A stretch of 64,000 bases of DNA, from NCBI GenBank assembly GCA_031655335.1, contig CP134226.1:2808001-2872000 (forward strand), given 5' to 3'. The notes under the pieces were generated by a model. It was not told where the DNA came from, made no database searches, and was given only the letters and a program-made list of their open reading frames with translations. This DNA comes from Thalassospiraceae bacterium LMO-SO8. Its GTDB lineage: Bacteria > Pseudomonadota > Alphaproteobacteria > Rhodospirillales > Casp-alpha2. This document shows, piece after piece, positions 7,698-15,936 of the stretch. A program made the translations under genes and the position numbers. Position 1 is the first letter of the stretch, and every line of letters starts with the position of its first letter.

Positions 7698-8561
7698 TCA
7701 GCCGAGTTCGAAGGTCGTGACCCCGTAGATTCGCGGGATGTCGATGGTGGGGGCCGGGCCCGTGTACATGCGGGCGGTTTCGAACACCGGGGTCAGCGCC
7801 AGGTCGCGGGCAAGATCGCCAGCGTCGCCGTTGGGCTCGGGCACGTCGAGGAACACATCCTGCCCGCCGAGATCCGCCGCGGCGATCAGGTCCCGGGCGA
7901 GGGCGCGGGCGATCGCCGGATCGTCGGCGAACAGGGGGCCGATCTTGAAGCCCGTGTGGCAGGGGCGGATGACGCCGTAGCCGAGGAGGCCGCCGTCGCC
8001 GGCCCGGGCGGCGCGGGCGAGGTGGCCCGGCGTTGATATCCAGGATTCCAGAAACGCGGCGCGCGGGGCGGGGAACATCTTGCGGTCGTAGTCCGCGAGG
8101 TCCGGGGCGGCGCCGTCGAGCGGCGTGATAAGAACCCCGGAGGGGACATGGGCATCGTCCAACGCCTTGGGCGCGCCGCCGTAGCGGATGTTGTTATAGG
8201 CGAATTCGAACCCGGAGCGGCGGTAGTTGTCCTGTTCGGCGACCACGCCGTCCAGGCCGATCAGCCGGTCGCCGGCATGCTTGACGGCTTCCTGCCACAA
8301 CGCGTAGCCGTGGCCGTTGCCGCGATGGGCTTCTTCGACGATGTAGAAGCCGAGAAAGGAATACGCGTCGCCGTAGTTGACGACGGAGATCGACGAGATC
8401 ATCCGCCCATTCAGCCAGCCGCCGATGAACCCATCGGGATCGACCGCCCGGAAACAGCCGGCGTCGCTAAGGCCCGGATTCCACCCCTCGGCCGCCGCCC
8501 AGTCGACGGCCTGGTCGACCTCGCCTGCGGTCATGGTGCGGATCGTGTACCTGTCGTTCAT
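7698..8561 (-). CDS. GNAT N-acetyltransferase with second Acetyltransf_18-like domain
   Basis: The product is about 287 residues, starting at ATG 8561 (MNDRYTIRTM) behind GGGAGGG. The frame remains open further upstream into the preceding gene, but that part is only shadow. Residues about 1-145 form a GNAT domain (motif A: FLGFYIVEEAHRGNGHGYALW, the acetyl-CoA-binding R-G-x-G-x-G/A loop). The C-terminal half (GPLFADDPAIARALARDL, then VPEPNGDAGDLARDL) resembles the Acetyltransf_18 domain found after GNAT in this subfamily. Substrate unknown. It starts 29 bases after the oxidoreductase gene ends and is likely cotranscribed with it. Confidence 0.85.
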   Translation of the reverse strand: MNDRYTIRTMTAGEVDQAVDWAAAEGWNPGLSDAGCFRAVDPDGFIGGWLNGRMISSISVVNYGDAYSFLGFYIVEEAHRGNGHGYALWQEAVKHAGDRLIGLDGVVAEQDNYRRSGFEFAYNNIRYGGAPKALDDAHVPSGVLITPLDGAAPDLADYDRKMFPAPRAAFLESWISTPGHLARAARAGDGGLLGYGVIRPCHTGFKIGPLFADDPAIARALARDLIAAADLGGQDVFLDVPEPNGDAGDLARDLALTPVFETARMYTGPAPTIDIPRIYGVTTFELG

Positions 8562-8589
8562 CTTTTTTCCCTCCCTTAAGCGCGGTGAG

Positions 8590-11500
8590 CTATTCGGCGG
8601 CCCGGGGTGCTTTCGCCGGATCCAGGAAGGCGGCCAGCAGGTCCGCCTCGCGGGCCTTGGCTTTCTCCACGTTCGCCATCTTGATGTGACCGAAGCCGCG
8701 CATGGATTGCGGCAGGGCCGCGATCTCGGTGGCGAGGGGGAGGTTCTGGGCGGTGAGGCCGTGGAGCAGGGCCGCGACGGTCGCTTCATACTCGGCGATC
8801 AGGGCGCGTTCCATCTTGCGTTCTTCCGTGCGCCCGAAGGGATCCAAGGCCGTGCCGCGCAGGCCCTTCAGGGGGGCGAGCAGGCGGAAGGCGGTGAACA
8901 TCCAGGGGCCGAATTCGCGTTTTTGCAGGTGGCCGGTGCGGGCGTCCTTGGGGCTGCCCAGCGGCGGGGCCAGATGGACGGTCAGTTTCTTGTGGCTCTG
9001 GAAGGTTTGGCGCAGCGCCCGGCGGAACTCGGGTGCCGAATAGAGCCGCGCGACCTCGTACTCGTCCTTGTACGCCATCAGTTTGAAGAACGAGCGGGCG
9101 GCGGCTTCGGTGAGCTCGGTCGAGCCCGTGCCGAGGGCCGCTTCCCTGTTCCGCACCTTGTCGATCAGCGCCGTGTAGCGCGCCGCATAGGCCGCGTTCT
9201 GATAGGCGGTAAGGTCGGCGACGCGCCGGGCGATGAAGCCGTCGAGGTCGAAGACCGCCGCCGGTTTGTCCTGCGGGCCCGCGAGTTTTTCCACGGCGGC
9301 GGGATCATGGGCGGCGCGGCGGCCCCAGGTGAAGGCCTGTTTGTTGAAGTCGACGGCGACGCCGTTGAGTTCGATCGCGCGCTCGATGGCTTCCGAGCTG
9401 ATCGGCACAGCGCCCTTCTGGAAGGCATAGCCCAGCAGCATGATGTTGGCGGCGATGCTGTCGCCCATGAGGCGGCGGGCGAGATGCGTGACGTCGATGA
9501 AGTCGGCGCGCCCGCCCGTGGCTTCCGATATGGCGGCGCGCAATTGGTCGTCGGGGAAATCCAGGTCTGGCAGGTTGGTGAATTCCGCCGTCATGGTCTG
9601 GCGGGCGTTGACCACGGCCCGGGCGCGGTCGGCGTCCAGCTTGGCCAGGGTCTCGAACCCGCCCGAGGTCACCATGTCGGCCCCCAGCAGCAGGTCGGCG
9701 CCCCCCGCCGCGATGCGCACGGCGTTGAGGGCATTGGCGTCGTCGGCGACGCGGACATGGGCGAACACGGCGCCGTTCTTCTGCGCCAGGCCGGCGACGT
9801 CGAGCACGGTCACGGCCTTCCGGTCCACATGCGCCGCCATGCCGAGCAGGGCCGAGATCGTCACCACGCCCGTGCCGCCGATGCCGGTGACGCAGATGTT
9901 GTAGGCGGTGTCGGTTTTCGGCAACGGCGGGTCGGGCAGGACCGGGAAGGGCGTGGCGCTTGCGCCGGGACTTCGTGTTTCCGAGCCCTTGGCCAGGACG
10001 CCGTCGTGCACGGTGACGAAGGACGGGCAGAAGCCCTTCAGGCAGGTGAAGTCCTTGTTGCACATGGACTGATCGATGGCGCGCTTGCGCCCCAGTTCCG
10101 TTTCCTTAGGCGCGATGGCGACGCAGTTGGAGACCACGCCGCAATCGCCGCAGCCTTCGCAGACGGCCTCGTTGATGAACACGCGCTTGGCCGGGTCGGG
10201 GAAGGTGCCGCGTTTCCGGCGGCGGCGCTTTTCGGCGGCGCAGGTCTGATCGTAAATCAGGGCCGACACGCCGGGCCACGTGGCGAGATCGCGCTGCACC
10301 TGATCCAGGTCGTCACGGTGGTGGATGGTCACACCCTGGGCGAATTCCGTGCCGGGGGGGTATTTGTCGGGCTCGTCGGTGACGACGACGACGCGGCCCA
10401 CACCCTCGGCCGCGACCTGGCGGGAAATGATCGCCGGGTCCAAGGGCCCGTCCATGGTCTGGCCGCCGGTCATGGCGACGGCGTCGTTGTAGAGGATCTT
10501 GTAGGTCACGTTGACCTTGGCCGCCACGGCGGCGCGGATCGCCAGGATGCCGGAATGGAAATAGGTGCCGTCGCCGATGTTGACGAAGATGTGCTCGCGC
10601 TCGGTAAACGGCGCCTGGCCGATCCAGTTCGCACCCTCGGCCCCCATATGGGTGAAGGTCGCGGTCCGCCGCCCGGGCATCCAGATCGCCATGTAATGAC
10701 AGCCGATGCCGGCGGCGGCCTCCATGCCCTCGGGCACGTTGGTCGAGGTGTTGTGCGGGCAGCCGGCGCAGAAATAGGGAATGCGTTTGATGTCGGGCAC
10801 GGCGCGTTCGAGGATGCGTTCTTTTTCCTCCAGGAACGTCAGGCGCTTTTCGACCGCCTCCGAAGTGTGGAAGGCGCGGATGCGGGCCGCGATCACCCGG
10901 GCGATGCGGGCGGGGGTCAGCTCGCCGGCCGAGGGCAGAATCCACTCGCCCGCCTCATCGAACTTGCCGACGACCCGGGGGCGCACATCGGCCCGCCAGT
11001 TGTAGAGCTGTTCCTTCAACTGGTTTTCGATGACCGCGCGCTTTTCCTCGACGACGAGGATTTCCTCCAGCCCTTCGGCGAAGTGGCGCATGCCGTCGCG
11101 TTCCAGCGGCCAGGGCATGCCGACACGGTAAAGGCGCAGGCCGATGGCCTCGGCCTCGGCCGCGCCGATGCCCAGGTCTTCCAGGGCTTGCAGGGTGTCC
11201 AGGTACGCCTTGCCCGTGGACACGATGCCGAACCGGGGCTTGGTCGAATCCATCGTCACCCGGTCCAATTTGTTGGCGCGAGCGAAGGCGAGGGCGGCGT
11301 AGATCTTGTGGCGGTGCAGGCGTTCTTCCTGGTCCATGGCCGGGTCGGGCCAGCGGATGTGCAGGCCGCCCGGCGGCATGTCGAACGCGGGCAGGACGAT
11401 GCCGACCCGGCCGGGCGAGACATCGACGGAGGCCGAGGTGTCGATGTTGTCGGTGATGCATTTCATGCCGACCCAGACCCCGGCGAAGCGCGACATGGCC

Positions 11501-12060
11501 CAGCCGTACATTCCCATGTCCAACAGGTCCTGCACGTCGATGGGGTTGAGGATCGGGATGTTGGCGTCCATCAGGGCGTGTTCGGATTGGCTCGGCACGG
11601 TCGACGACTTGCAGGCCGGATCGTCGCCCGCCATCACCAGCACGCCGCCGTTGGGGGCGGTACCGGCCATGTTGGCGTGACGGAACACGTCGCCGGAGCG
11701 ATCGACGCCCGGGCCCTTGCCGTACCACATGCCGAACACGCCGTCGTACTTGGCGCGCTCGAACAGGTTGATTTGCTGCGAGCCCCAGATGGCCGTGGCG
11801 GCCAGGTCCTCGTTCACGGCGGGATGGAATTTGACGTGATGATCGTCGAGGAAGCGTTTGGCGCGGCCGAATTCGCGGTCGATGCCGCCGAGCGGCGAGC
11901 CCCGGTATCCGGTGACGTAGCCCGCCGTGTTGAGCCCGGCGGCAAGGTCGCGCTGGCGCTGCATCAGGGTCAGGCGCACCAGGGCCTGGGTTCCGGTCAG
12001 GAACACGCGGCCTTCGGAAAGGCCGTATTTGTCGTCCAGGCTGACGCTGCGAAGCTTCAC
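8590..12060 (-). CDS. indolepyruvate ferredoxin oxidoreductase, fused alpha-beta(-gamma) form
   Basis: A cytoplasmic thiamine-diphosphate iron-sulfur enzyme of about 1156 residues that oxidatively decarboxylates aryl- or branched 2-oxoacids to acyl-CoA, passing electrons to ferredoxin. The GTG at 12060 (VKLRSVSLDDKYGL) has GGGGA seven bases upstream and matches the family's N-terminus; the frame is open to a TTG at 12096. Seen in order: the N-terminal pyrimidine-binding domain (GYRGSPLGG), FCAGCPHNTST, the TPP motif NIGDGTYFHSG near residue 493, an iron-sulfur cluster CEGCGDCGVVSNC near 632-645, the gamma-type domain starting GIGGTGVVTISALLG near 723, and the C-terminal domain whose end is duplicated as relics B and C. 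It probably serves aromatic or branched-chain amino acid breakdown. Confidence 0.95.
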   Translation of the reverse strand: MKLRSVSLDDKYGLSEGRVFLTGTQALVRLTLMQRQRDLAAGLNTAGYVTGYRGSPLGGIDREFGRAKRFLDDHHVKFHPAVNEDLAATAIWGSQQINLFERAKYDGVFGMWYGKGPGVDRSGDVFRHANMAGTAPNGGVLVMAGDDPACKSSTVPSQSEHALMDANIPILNPIDVQDLLDMGMYGWAMSRFAGVWVGMKCITDNIDTSASVDVSPGRVGIVLPAFDMPPGGLHIRWPDPAMDQEERLHRHKIYAALAFARANKLDRVTMDSTKPRFGIVSTGKAYLDTLQALEDLGIGAAEAEAIGLRLYRVGMPWPLERDGMRHFAEGLEEILVVEEKRAVIENQLKEQLYNWRADVRPRVVGKFDEAGEWILPSAGELTPARIARVIAARIRAFHTSEAVEKRLTFLEEKERILERAVPDIKRIPYFCAGCPHNTSTNVPEGMEAAAGIGCHYMAIWMPGRRTATFTHMGAEGANWIGQAPFTEREHIFVNIGDGTYFHSGILAIRAAVAAKVNVTYKILYNDAVAMTGGQTMDGPLDPAIISRQVAAEGVGRVVVVTDEPDKYPPGTEFAQGVTIHHRDDLDQVQRDLATWPGVSALIYDQTCAAEKRRRRKRGTFPDPAKRVFINEAVCEGCGDCGVVSNCVAIAPKETELGRKRAIDQSMCNKDFTCLKGFCPSFVTVHDGVLAKGSETRSPGASATPFPVLPDPPLPKTDTAYNICVTGIGGTGVVTISALLGMAAHVDRKAVTVLDVAGLAQKNGAVFAHVRVADDANALNAVRIAAGGADLLLGADMVTSGGFETLAKLDADRARAVVNARQTMTAEFTNLPDLDFPDDQLRAAISEATGGRADFIDVTHLARRLMGDSIAANIMLLGYAFQKGAVPISSEAIERAIELNGVAVDFNKQAFTWGRRAAHDPAAVEKLAGPQDKPAAVFDLDGFIARRVADLTAYQNAAYAARYTALIDKVRNREAALGTGSTELTEAAARSFFKLMAYKDEYEVARLYSAPEFRRALRQTFQSHKKLTVHLAPPLGSPKDARTGHLQKREFGPWMFTAFRLLAPLKGLRGTALDPFGRTEERKMERALIAEYEATVAALLHGLTAQNLPLATEIAALPQSMRGFGHIKMANVEKAKAREADLLAAFLDPAKAPRAAE

Positions 12061-12329
12061 CGATTGTTCCCCATGTCGGCAGGTGGCGGAGGCCAACGCC
12101 CGGCGACAACGTTACGGGAAGCCGGGACCGCCCGCAATCCGGGTGGCGCAAATCGCAATTTTCTGACGCTCCGGGGCGGTGCCGCGCCATCCCGTGCCGC
12201 CAGGGTGCGGGGGGCGGAAAGAATCTTCGCCGATGGCCCGGTTTCTTCCAGATTGGAATGATTGGCCCGTGATTTTTGATTCTCAAGCGGCTATACCGGC
12301 TGCGGTCAACCTCGGGGGTTTTTCCGCTC

Positions 12330-13307
12330 ATGAGCATTTTGGTTACCGGTGCCGCCGGATTCATCGGCTTTCACACGTCGCAGGCGCTTCTGTCGAGGGG
12401 CGAGAAGGTGATCGGCATCGACAACTTCAACGACTATTACGATGTCGGGCTGAAGGAAAACCGCGCCGCGCGCCTGCTGGCCCAGGAAGGCTTTTCCATG
12501 GTGCGCGCCGACATTTCCGAGCGCGAGGCGATGGAACAGACCTTCGCCCGCCATCCCGACATCACCGGGATCATCCACCTGGCGGCCCAGGCGGGCGTGC
12601 GCTATTCGCTGATCAATCCCTACGCCTACACGCAATCCAACGTCGAAGGCCATCTGGTGCTGATGGAGGCCGCGCGTAAGCTCGAGGATCTGAAGCATTT
12701 CGTCTATGCGTCCTCGTCCTCGGTCTACGGCGCCAATACCAAGCTGCCGTTCTCGGTCGAAGACCCGGTGGAGCATCCGGTGTCGCTTTACGCTGCGACC
12801 AAACGGTCCATGGAACTGTTGTCGGAAAGCTATGCCCGCATGTACGGCCTGCCGCTGACGGGGCTGCGGTTCTTCACGGTCTACGGCCCTTGGGGCCGGC
12901 CCGACATGGCGGCCTATATCTTTACCAAGAAGATCATGGCGGGCGAGCCGATCCCCGTGTTCAACAACGGCGAGATGCGCCGCGACTTCACCTTCATCGA
13001 CGATATCGTCAGCGGCATCCTGGGCGTTCTGGCGACCATGCCGAAAAGCCCCGACGGCACGCCGCATCGCATCTACAACCTGGGCAACAACCGCTCGGAA
13101 CAGCTCATGCGCTTCGTTCAGGTTCTGGAAGAGTCGCTTCAACGCAAGGCGGTGATCGATTTCCAGCCGTTGCAGCCGGGCGACGTCCCGGAGACCTATG
13201 CGGATATCGATGCCTCGGTCCGCGATTTCGGGTTTAATCCCGTGACCCCGATCGAACAGGGCATTCCCCGCTTCGTCGACTGGTACAAGGATTACCACGG
13301 GGTCTAG
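12330..13307 (+). CDS. UDP-glucuronate 4-epimerase-type NAD-dependent epimerase
   Basis: Interconverts UDP-glucuronate and UDP-galacturonate, a precursor step for capsule or LPS sugars. The 325-residue protein starts at ATG 12330 (MSILVTGAAGFIG) giving the NAD-binding GxxGxxG loop at the very N-terminus; the longer open frame to 12276 adds nothing conserved. Also seen: HLAAQAGVRYS, YASSSSVYG, the catalytic YxxxK (SLYAATKRS near residue 153), and LTGLRFFTVYGPWGRPDMA, characteristic of the glucuronate epimerase branch. It is divergent from the oxidoreductase across a 269-base gap in which I see no clear promoter motif. Specificity could be another UDP-hexuronate. Confidence 0.9.
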   Translation: MSILVTGAAGFIGFHTSQALLSRGEKVIGIDNFNDYYDVGLKENRAARLLAQEGFSMVRADISEREAMEQTFARHPDITGIIHLAAQAGVRYSLINPYAYTQSNVEGHLVLMEAARKLEDLKHFVYASSSSVYGANTKLPFSVEDPVEHPVSLYAATKRSMELLSESYARMYGLPLTGLRFFTVYGPWGRPDMAAYIFTKKIMAGEPIPVFNNGEMRRDFTFIDDIVSGILGVLATMPKSPDGTPHRIYNLGNNRSEQLMRFVQVLEESLQRKAVIDFQPLQPGDVPETYADIDASVRDFGFNPVTPIEQGIPRFVDWYKDYHGV

Positions 13308-13329
13308 GGAACAGGTTGGGAGCCGACCC

Positions 13330-14235
13330 ATGTTCGACGGTTTCGAATTAAAACGGATGGCGGGCGACGGCGCCGAGATCAACCTTCGCGTCGGGGGGGC
13401 GGCCGATGCCCCCGCGGTCCTGATGATCCACGGCTATCCCCAGACCCATATCATCTGGCGGCATCTGGCGCCGAAGCTGGCCGGGACCCACCGTGTCGTG
13501 TGCCCCGATCTGCGCGGCTACGGCGACAGTTCCTGCCCGCCGACGGACGAGCGCCACATGCCCTATTCCAAGCGCGCCATGGCCCGCGATCTGGTCAAGG
13601 TCATGGCGGACCTGGGGCATGAGACCTTCGCCGTGGTCAGCCACGACCGGGGGGCGCGGGTCGGCCACCGCATGGCCATGGATTTTCCGGACAAGGTGAC
13701 GCGGCTCTGTTCTCTCGACGTGGTGCCCACGGGCAGCGTGTGGCAGCGCGCCAACAAGAACTGGGCCATGGGCTCGTTCCACTGGCTGTTCCTGGCGCAA
13801 CCGTATCCGCGGCCGGAAACCCTGATCGGCCACGACCCGGATTTCTGGCTGACCTGGCTTCTGGAAAGCTGGTCGGCGGACATGGCGGCGTTCGACGGCG
13901 GCGCCTTGGATGAATACAAGCGCGCCCACCGCAATCCCGCCGTCATCCACGCCAACTGCGAGGATTACCGCGCCGGGGCGACCGTCGACGACGCGTTGGA
14001 CCGCGCCGACCTGGACGAAGGCCGCAAGATGCGCTGCCCCGTGCTGGCCCTGTGGGGCGGGGCGCGGAAGGCCGGCGGCCCGAAGACCGACGGCAAGGTC
14101 TCTGCCCTCGACATTTGGGGCGAGTGGGCCGACGAGGTAAAGGGCGGCCCGCTGCCCTGCGGCCATTTCCTGGCCGAGGAGGCGCCCGATGCCGTCTGGG
14201 CCGAACTGGCGCCGTTCCTGGGCCTCGACGCCTGA
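13330..14235 (+). CDS. alpha/beta hydrolase with fluoroacetate-dehalogenase active site
   Basis: Hydrolytically removes halide from haloacetates in characterised relatives. The 301-residue protein carries the complete residue set known from fluoroacetate dehalogenase: nucleophile D106 in SHDRGAR, substrate-carboxylate arginines R107 and R110, D130 (SLDVVP), halide-pocket H151-W152 (FHWLF) and Y213 (CEDYRAG), and base H279 (CGHFLAEE). Spacing follows the family. The HGYPQT oxyanion segment and the PDLRGYGDS strand are also present. No signal peptide. It lies between the epimerase (22 bases upstream) and a nitroreductase (26 bases downstream), all on one strand. Actual substrate, fluoro- or chloroacetate or a non-halogenated ester, is not proven. 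Confidence 0.85.
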   Translation: MFDGFELKRMAGDGAEINLRVGGAADAPAVLMIHGYPQTHIIWRHLAPKLAGTHRVVCPDLRGYGDSSCPPTDERHMPYSKRAMARDLVKVMADLGHETFAVVSHDRGARVGHRMAMDFPDKVTRLCSLDVVPTGSVWQRANKNWAMGSFHWLFLAQPYPRPETLIGHDPDFWLTWLLESWSADMAAFDGGALDEYKRAHRNPAVIHANCEDYRAGATVDDALDRADLDEGRKMRCPVLALWGGARKAGGPKTDGKVSALDIWGEWADEVKGGPLPCGHFLAEEAPDAVWAELAPFLGLDA

Positions 14236-14261
14236 ACCGTTATACCTGAAGGAGACCGCAC

Positions 14262-15095
14262 ATGCCGTTCCGCAACGATCTGTTCCTGGGCCGGTTCGGC
14301 CTCAACCCCCGGTACGAGGACACGGACCTGCTGTTGGACGAACCCGTGGCGCGCATGATCGGCCGCCGGGTGTGCCGCCATTACGGGCGGGAAGCGGTCA
14401 CCGACGGCATGCTGGAAACCCTGCTGGCGGCGGCCCAGTCCGCACCCGCCAAGTCGGACCTGCAGCAGTACGCCATCGTCGTCACCGACAAGGGGCAGCA
14501 GCAGGCGATTTCCGACATGATCGGCTCGATGCCCTGGATCGCCGAGGCGTCGCGCTTCCTGGTGTTCTGCGCCGACATGCACCGCGGCCAGCGCATCGCC
14601 GAGATGCGCGGCAAGGAACACGTCAACAACACGCTCGATACCTTCATGAACGCGGCGGTGGATGCGTCGCTGGCCATGATGTCCTTCATCACCGCCGCCG
14701 GGTTCAAGGGGCTGGGGACCTGTCCGGTGTCGGCGGTGCGTGCGCACACGGCGGCGGTCTGCGAATTGCTGGGTTTGCCCAAGGGGGTTTATCCCGTGGC
14801 CGGGCTGACCGTGGGTTATCCCACGGACGACGGGCGCTTTACCCTGCGCCTGCCGCCCTCGGTGGTGGTGCATCACGGCACCTACGACGATTCAGCGCTG
14901 GAGACGGAATTGAAGGCCTATGACGCCCGGCGCAACAAGTTGCAGCCCATCGCGCCGGAAAAGCAGATGCACAAGGACGATTTCGGCATTTCCGACGACT
15001 ATGGCTGGACCGAGAACACGGCCCGGCGGCTGGCCAAGCGGGAACGCGCGGAATTCGGCGCGTTTATCCGGTCCCACGGGTTCGATCTGGAATAG
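14262..15095 (+). CDS. nitroreductase-family FMN oxidoreductase
   Basis: A 277-residue flavoprotein of the NfsA/nitroreductase fold, expected to use NAD(P)H to reduce nitro compounds or quinones. Seen: the FMN-phosphate-binding RRVCRHYGREAVTDGMLETLLAAAQSAPAKSDLQQ region (residues about 35-68; here described by its ends), the helix DTFMNAAVDASLAMMSFITAA and the GLGTCPVSAVR loop followed by LGLPKGVYPVAGLTVGYP, typical of NfsA-like members. AAGGAGA precedes the ATG. It follows the dehalogenase-like gene closely, so the pair may be a small detoxification unit. Confidence 0.88.
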   Translation: MPFRNDLFLGRFGLNPRYEDTDLLLDEPVARMIGRRVCRHYGREAVTDGMLETLLAAAQSAPAKSDLQQYAIVVTDKGQQQAISDMIGSMPWIAEASRFLVFCADMHRGQRIAEMRGKEHVNNTLDTFMNAAVDASLAMMSFITAAGFKGLGTCPVSAVRAHTAAVCELLGLPKGVYPVAGLTVGYPTDDGRFTLRLPPSVVVHHGTYDDSALETELKAYDARRNKLQPIAPEKQMHKDDFGISDDYGWTENTARRLAKRERAEFGAFIRSHGFDLE

Positions 15096-15297
15096 GGCGC
15101 CGGCCCGGGCGTGGCGATTTTATACCGCAACGCAATAGGTCTGTTCCAAGTATCTCAAAAACTTAACGAAAGTTATATTGCGGTGCAGCATATCGTGCCC
15201 ATATGATTACCTGTGCTCGCTCGAAAAGGAGTTTCAGGGGGAAGACGCTTTTGCCAATCGGGCTTTAATCGGCCCCGGCTGAAAAGGAAGACCTTCC

Positions 15298-15936
15298 ATG
15301 GCCAACGACGTTAAGGATATCAAACCCGCCGGCATGGCCGTGTCCGTTCAGGATACGGTCGCGCCGCCCAGCTTTCGCAAGCTGACGGCGGCGGACGGAG
15401 ATTTGCTCGCGGGCCACCTCAAGCGCCTCGAGCCCCATGACCGCCATTTGCGTTTCTGGGGCGGGGTCACCGACACCGCAATCGACGAATATTGCGCGCG
15501 GCTCGACTGGTCGGCCGCCGTGGTCGTCGGCGCCTTCATCGAGGGCGAACTGCGCGGCGTCGGCGAACTGGTGCGCGTGCGCCTGATGCCGCGGGTCATG
15601 GCCGAGGTCGCGTTCTCCGTCGAAGGCCCGTGGCAGAACGCGGGTGTCGGCACGGCGCTGCTGCGCCGGGTGCTGACCATCGCGCGCAACCGCTGCATCG
15701 ACCGGGTGTACATGATGTGCCTCGTGGAGAACCGCAAGATGCAGAAGATCGCATCCAAGTTCGAGGCCGAATTGAGCTTCGACGAAGGCGAGGTCGAGGC
15801 CCGTATCCTGCCGGCCTGGCCGAGCTATTTCTCGCTCATGGAAGAAGCGGTCGATGACAGCCGGGCCTGGTTCCCGGCGATCTTCGATCCGGGGTCCCTG
15901 TGGCCGGGGCTGGCCATCCTGCCGGATCAGCCATAA
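15298..15936 (+). CDS. GNAT-family N-acetyltransferase
   Basis: A 212-residue single GNAT domain. The central strands and motif A are visible (MAEVAFSVEGPWQNAGVGTALLRRVLTIAR, described by its ends: residues about 101-130), with the acetyl-CoA loop Q-N-A-G-V-G-T-A. The family N-terminal helix (LTAADGDLLAGHLKRLEPHDR, first half) resembles the GNAT domains attached to protein acetyltransferases of the Pat type, so protein lysine acetylation is possible, but the nucleotide-binding acyl-CoA ligase part is absent. AAGGAAG precedes the ATG. Its last ten bases overlap the end of the convergent acyl-CoA ligase gene. Confidence 0.88.
   Translation: MANDVKDIKPAGMAVSVQDTVAPPSFRKLTAADGDLLAGHLKRLEPHDRHLRFWGGVTDTAIDEYCARLDWSAAVVVGAFIEGELRGVGELVRVRLMPRVMAEVAFSVEGPWQNAGVGTALLRRVLTIARNRCIDRVYMMCLVENRKMQKIASKFEAELSFDEGEVEARILPAWPSYFSLMEEAVDDSRAWFPAIFDPGSLWPGLAILPDQP

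Noticed and set aside
8377-12261. Very long forward open frame opposite the indolepyruvate oxidoreductase gene
   Set aside because: It is an antisense shadow created by GC-rich codons; the reverse strand encodes a full-length motif-complete enzyme and the forward product shows no domain.
15124-15184. ACCGCAA ... TTGCGGT inverted repeat before the GNAT gene
   Set aside because: Seven-base arms are 47 bases apart; too weak to call a regulatory site.
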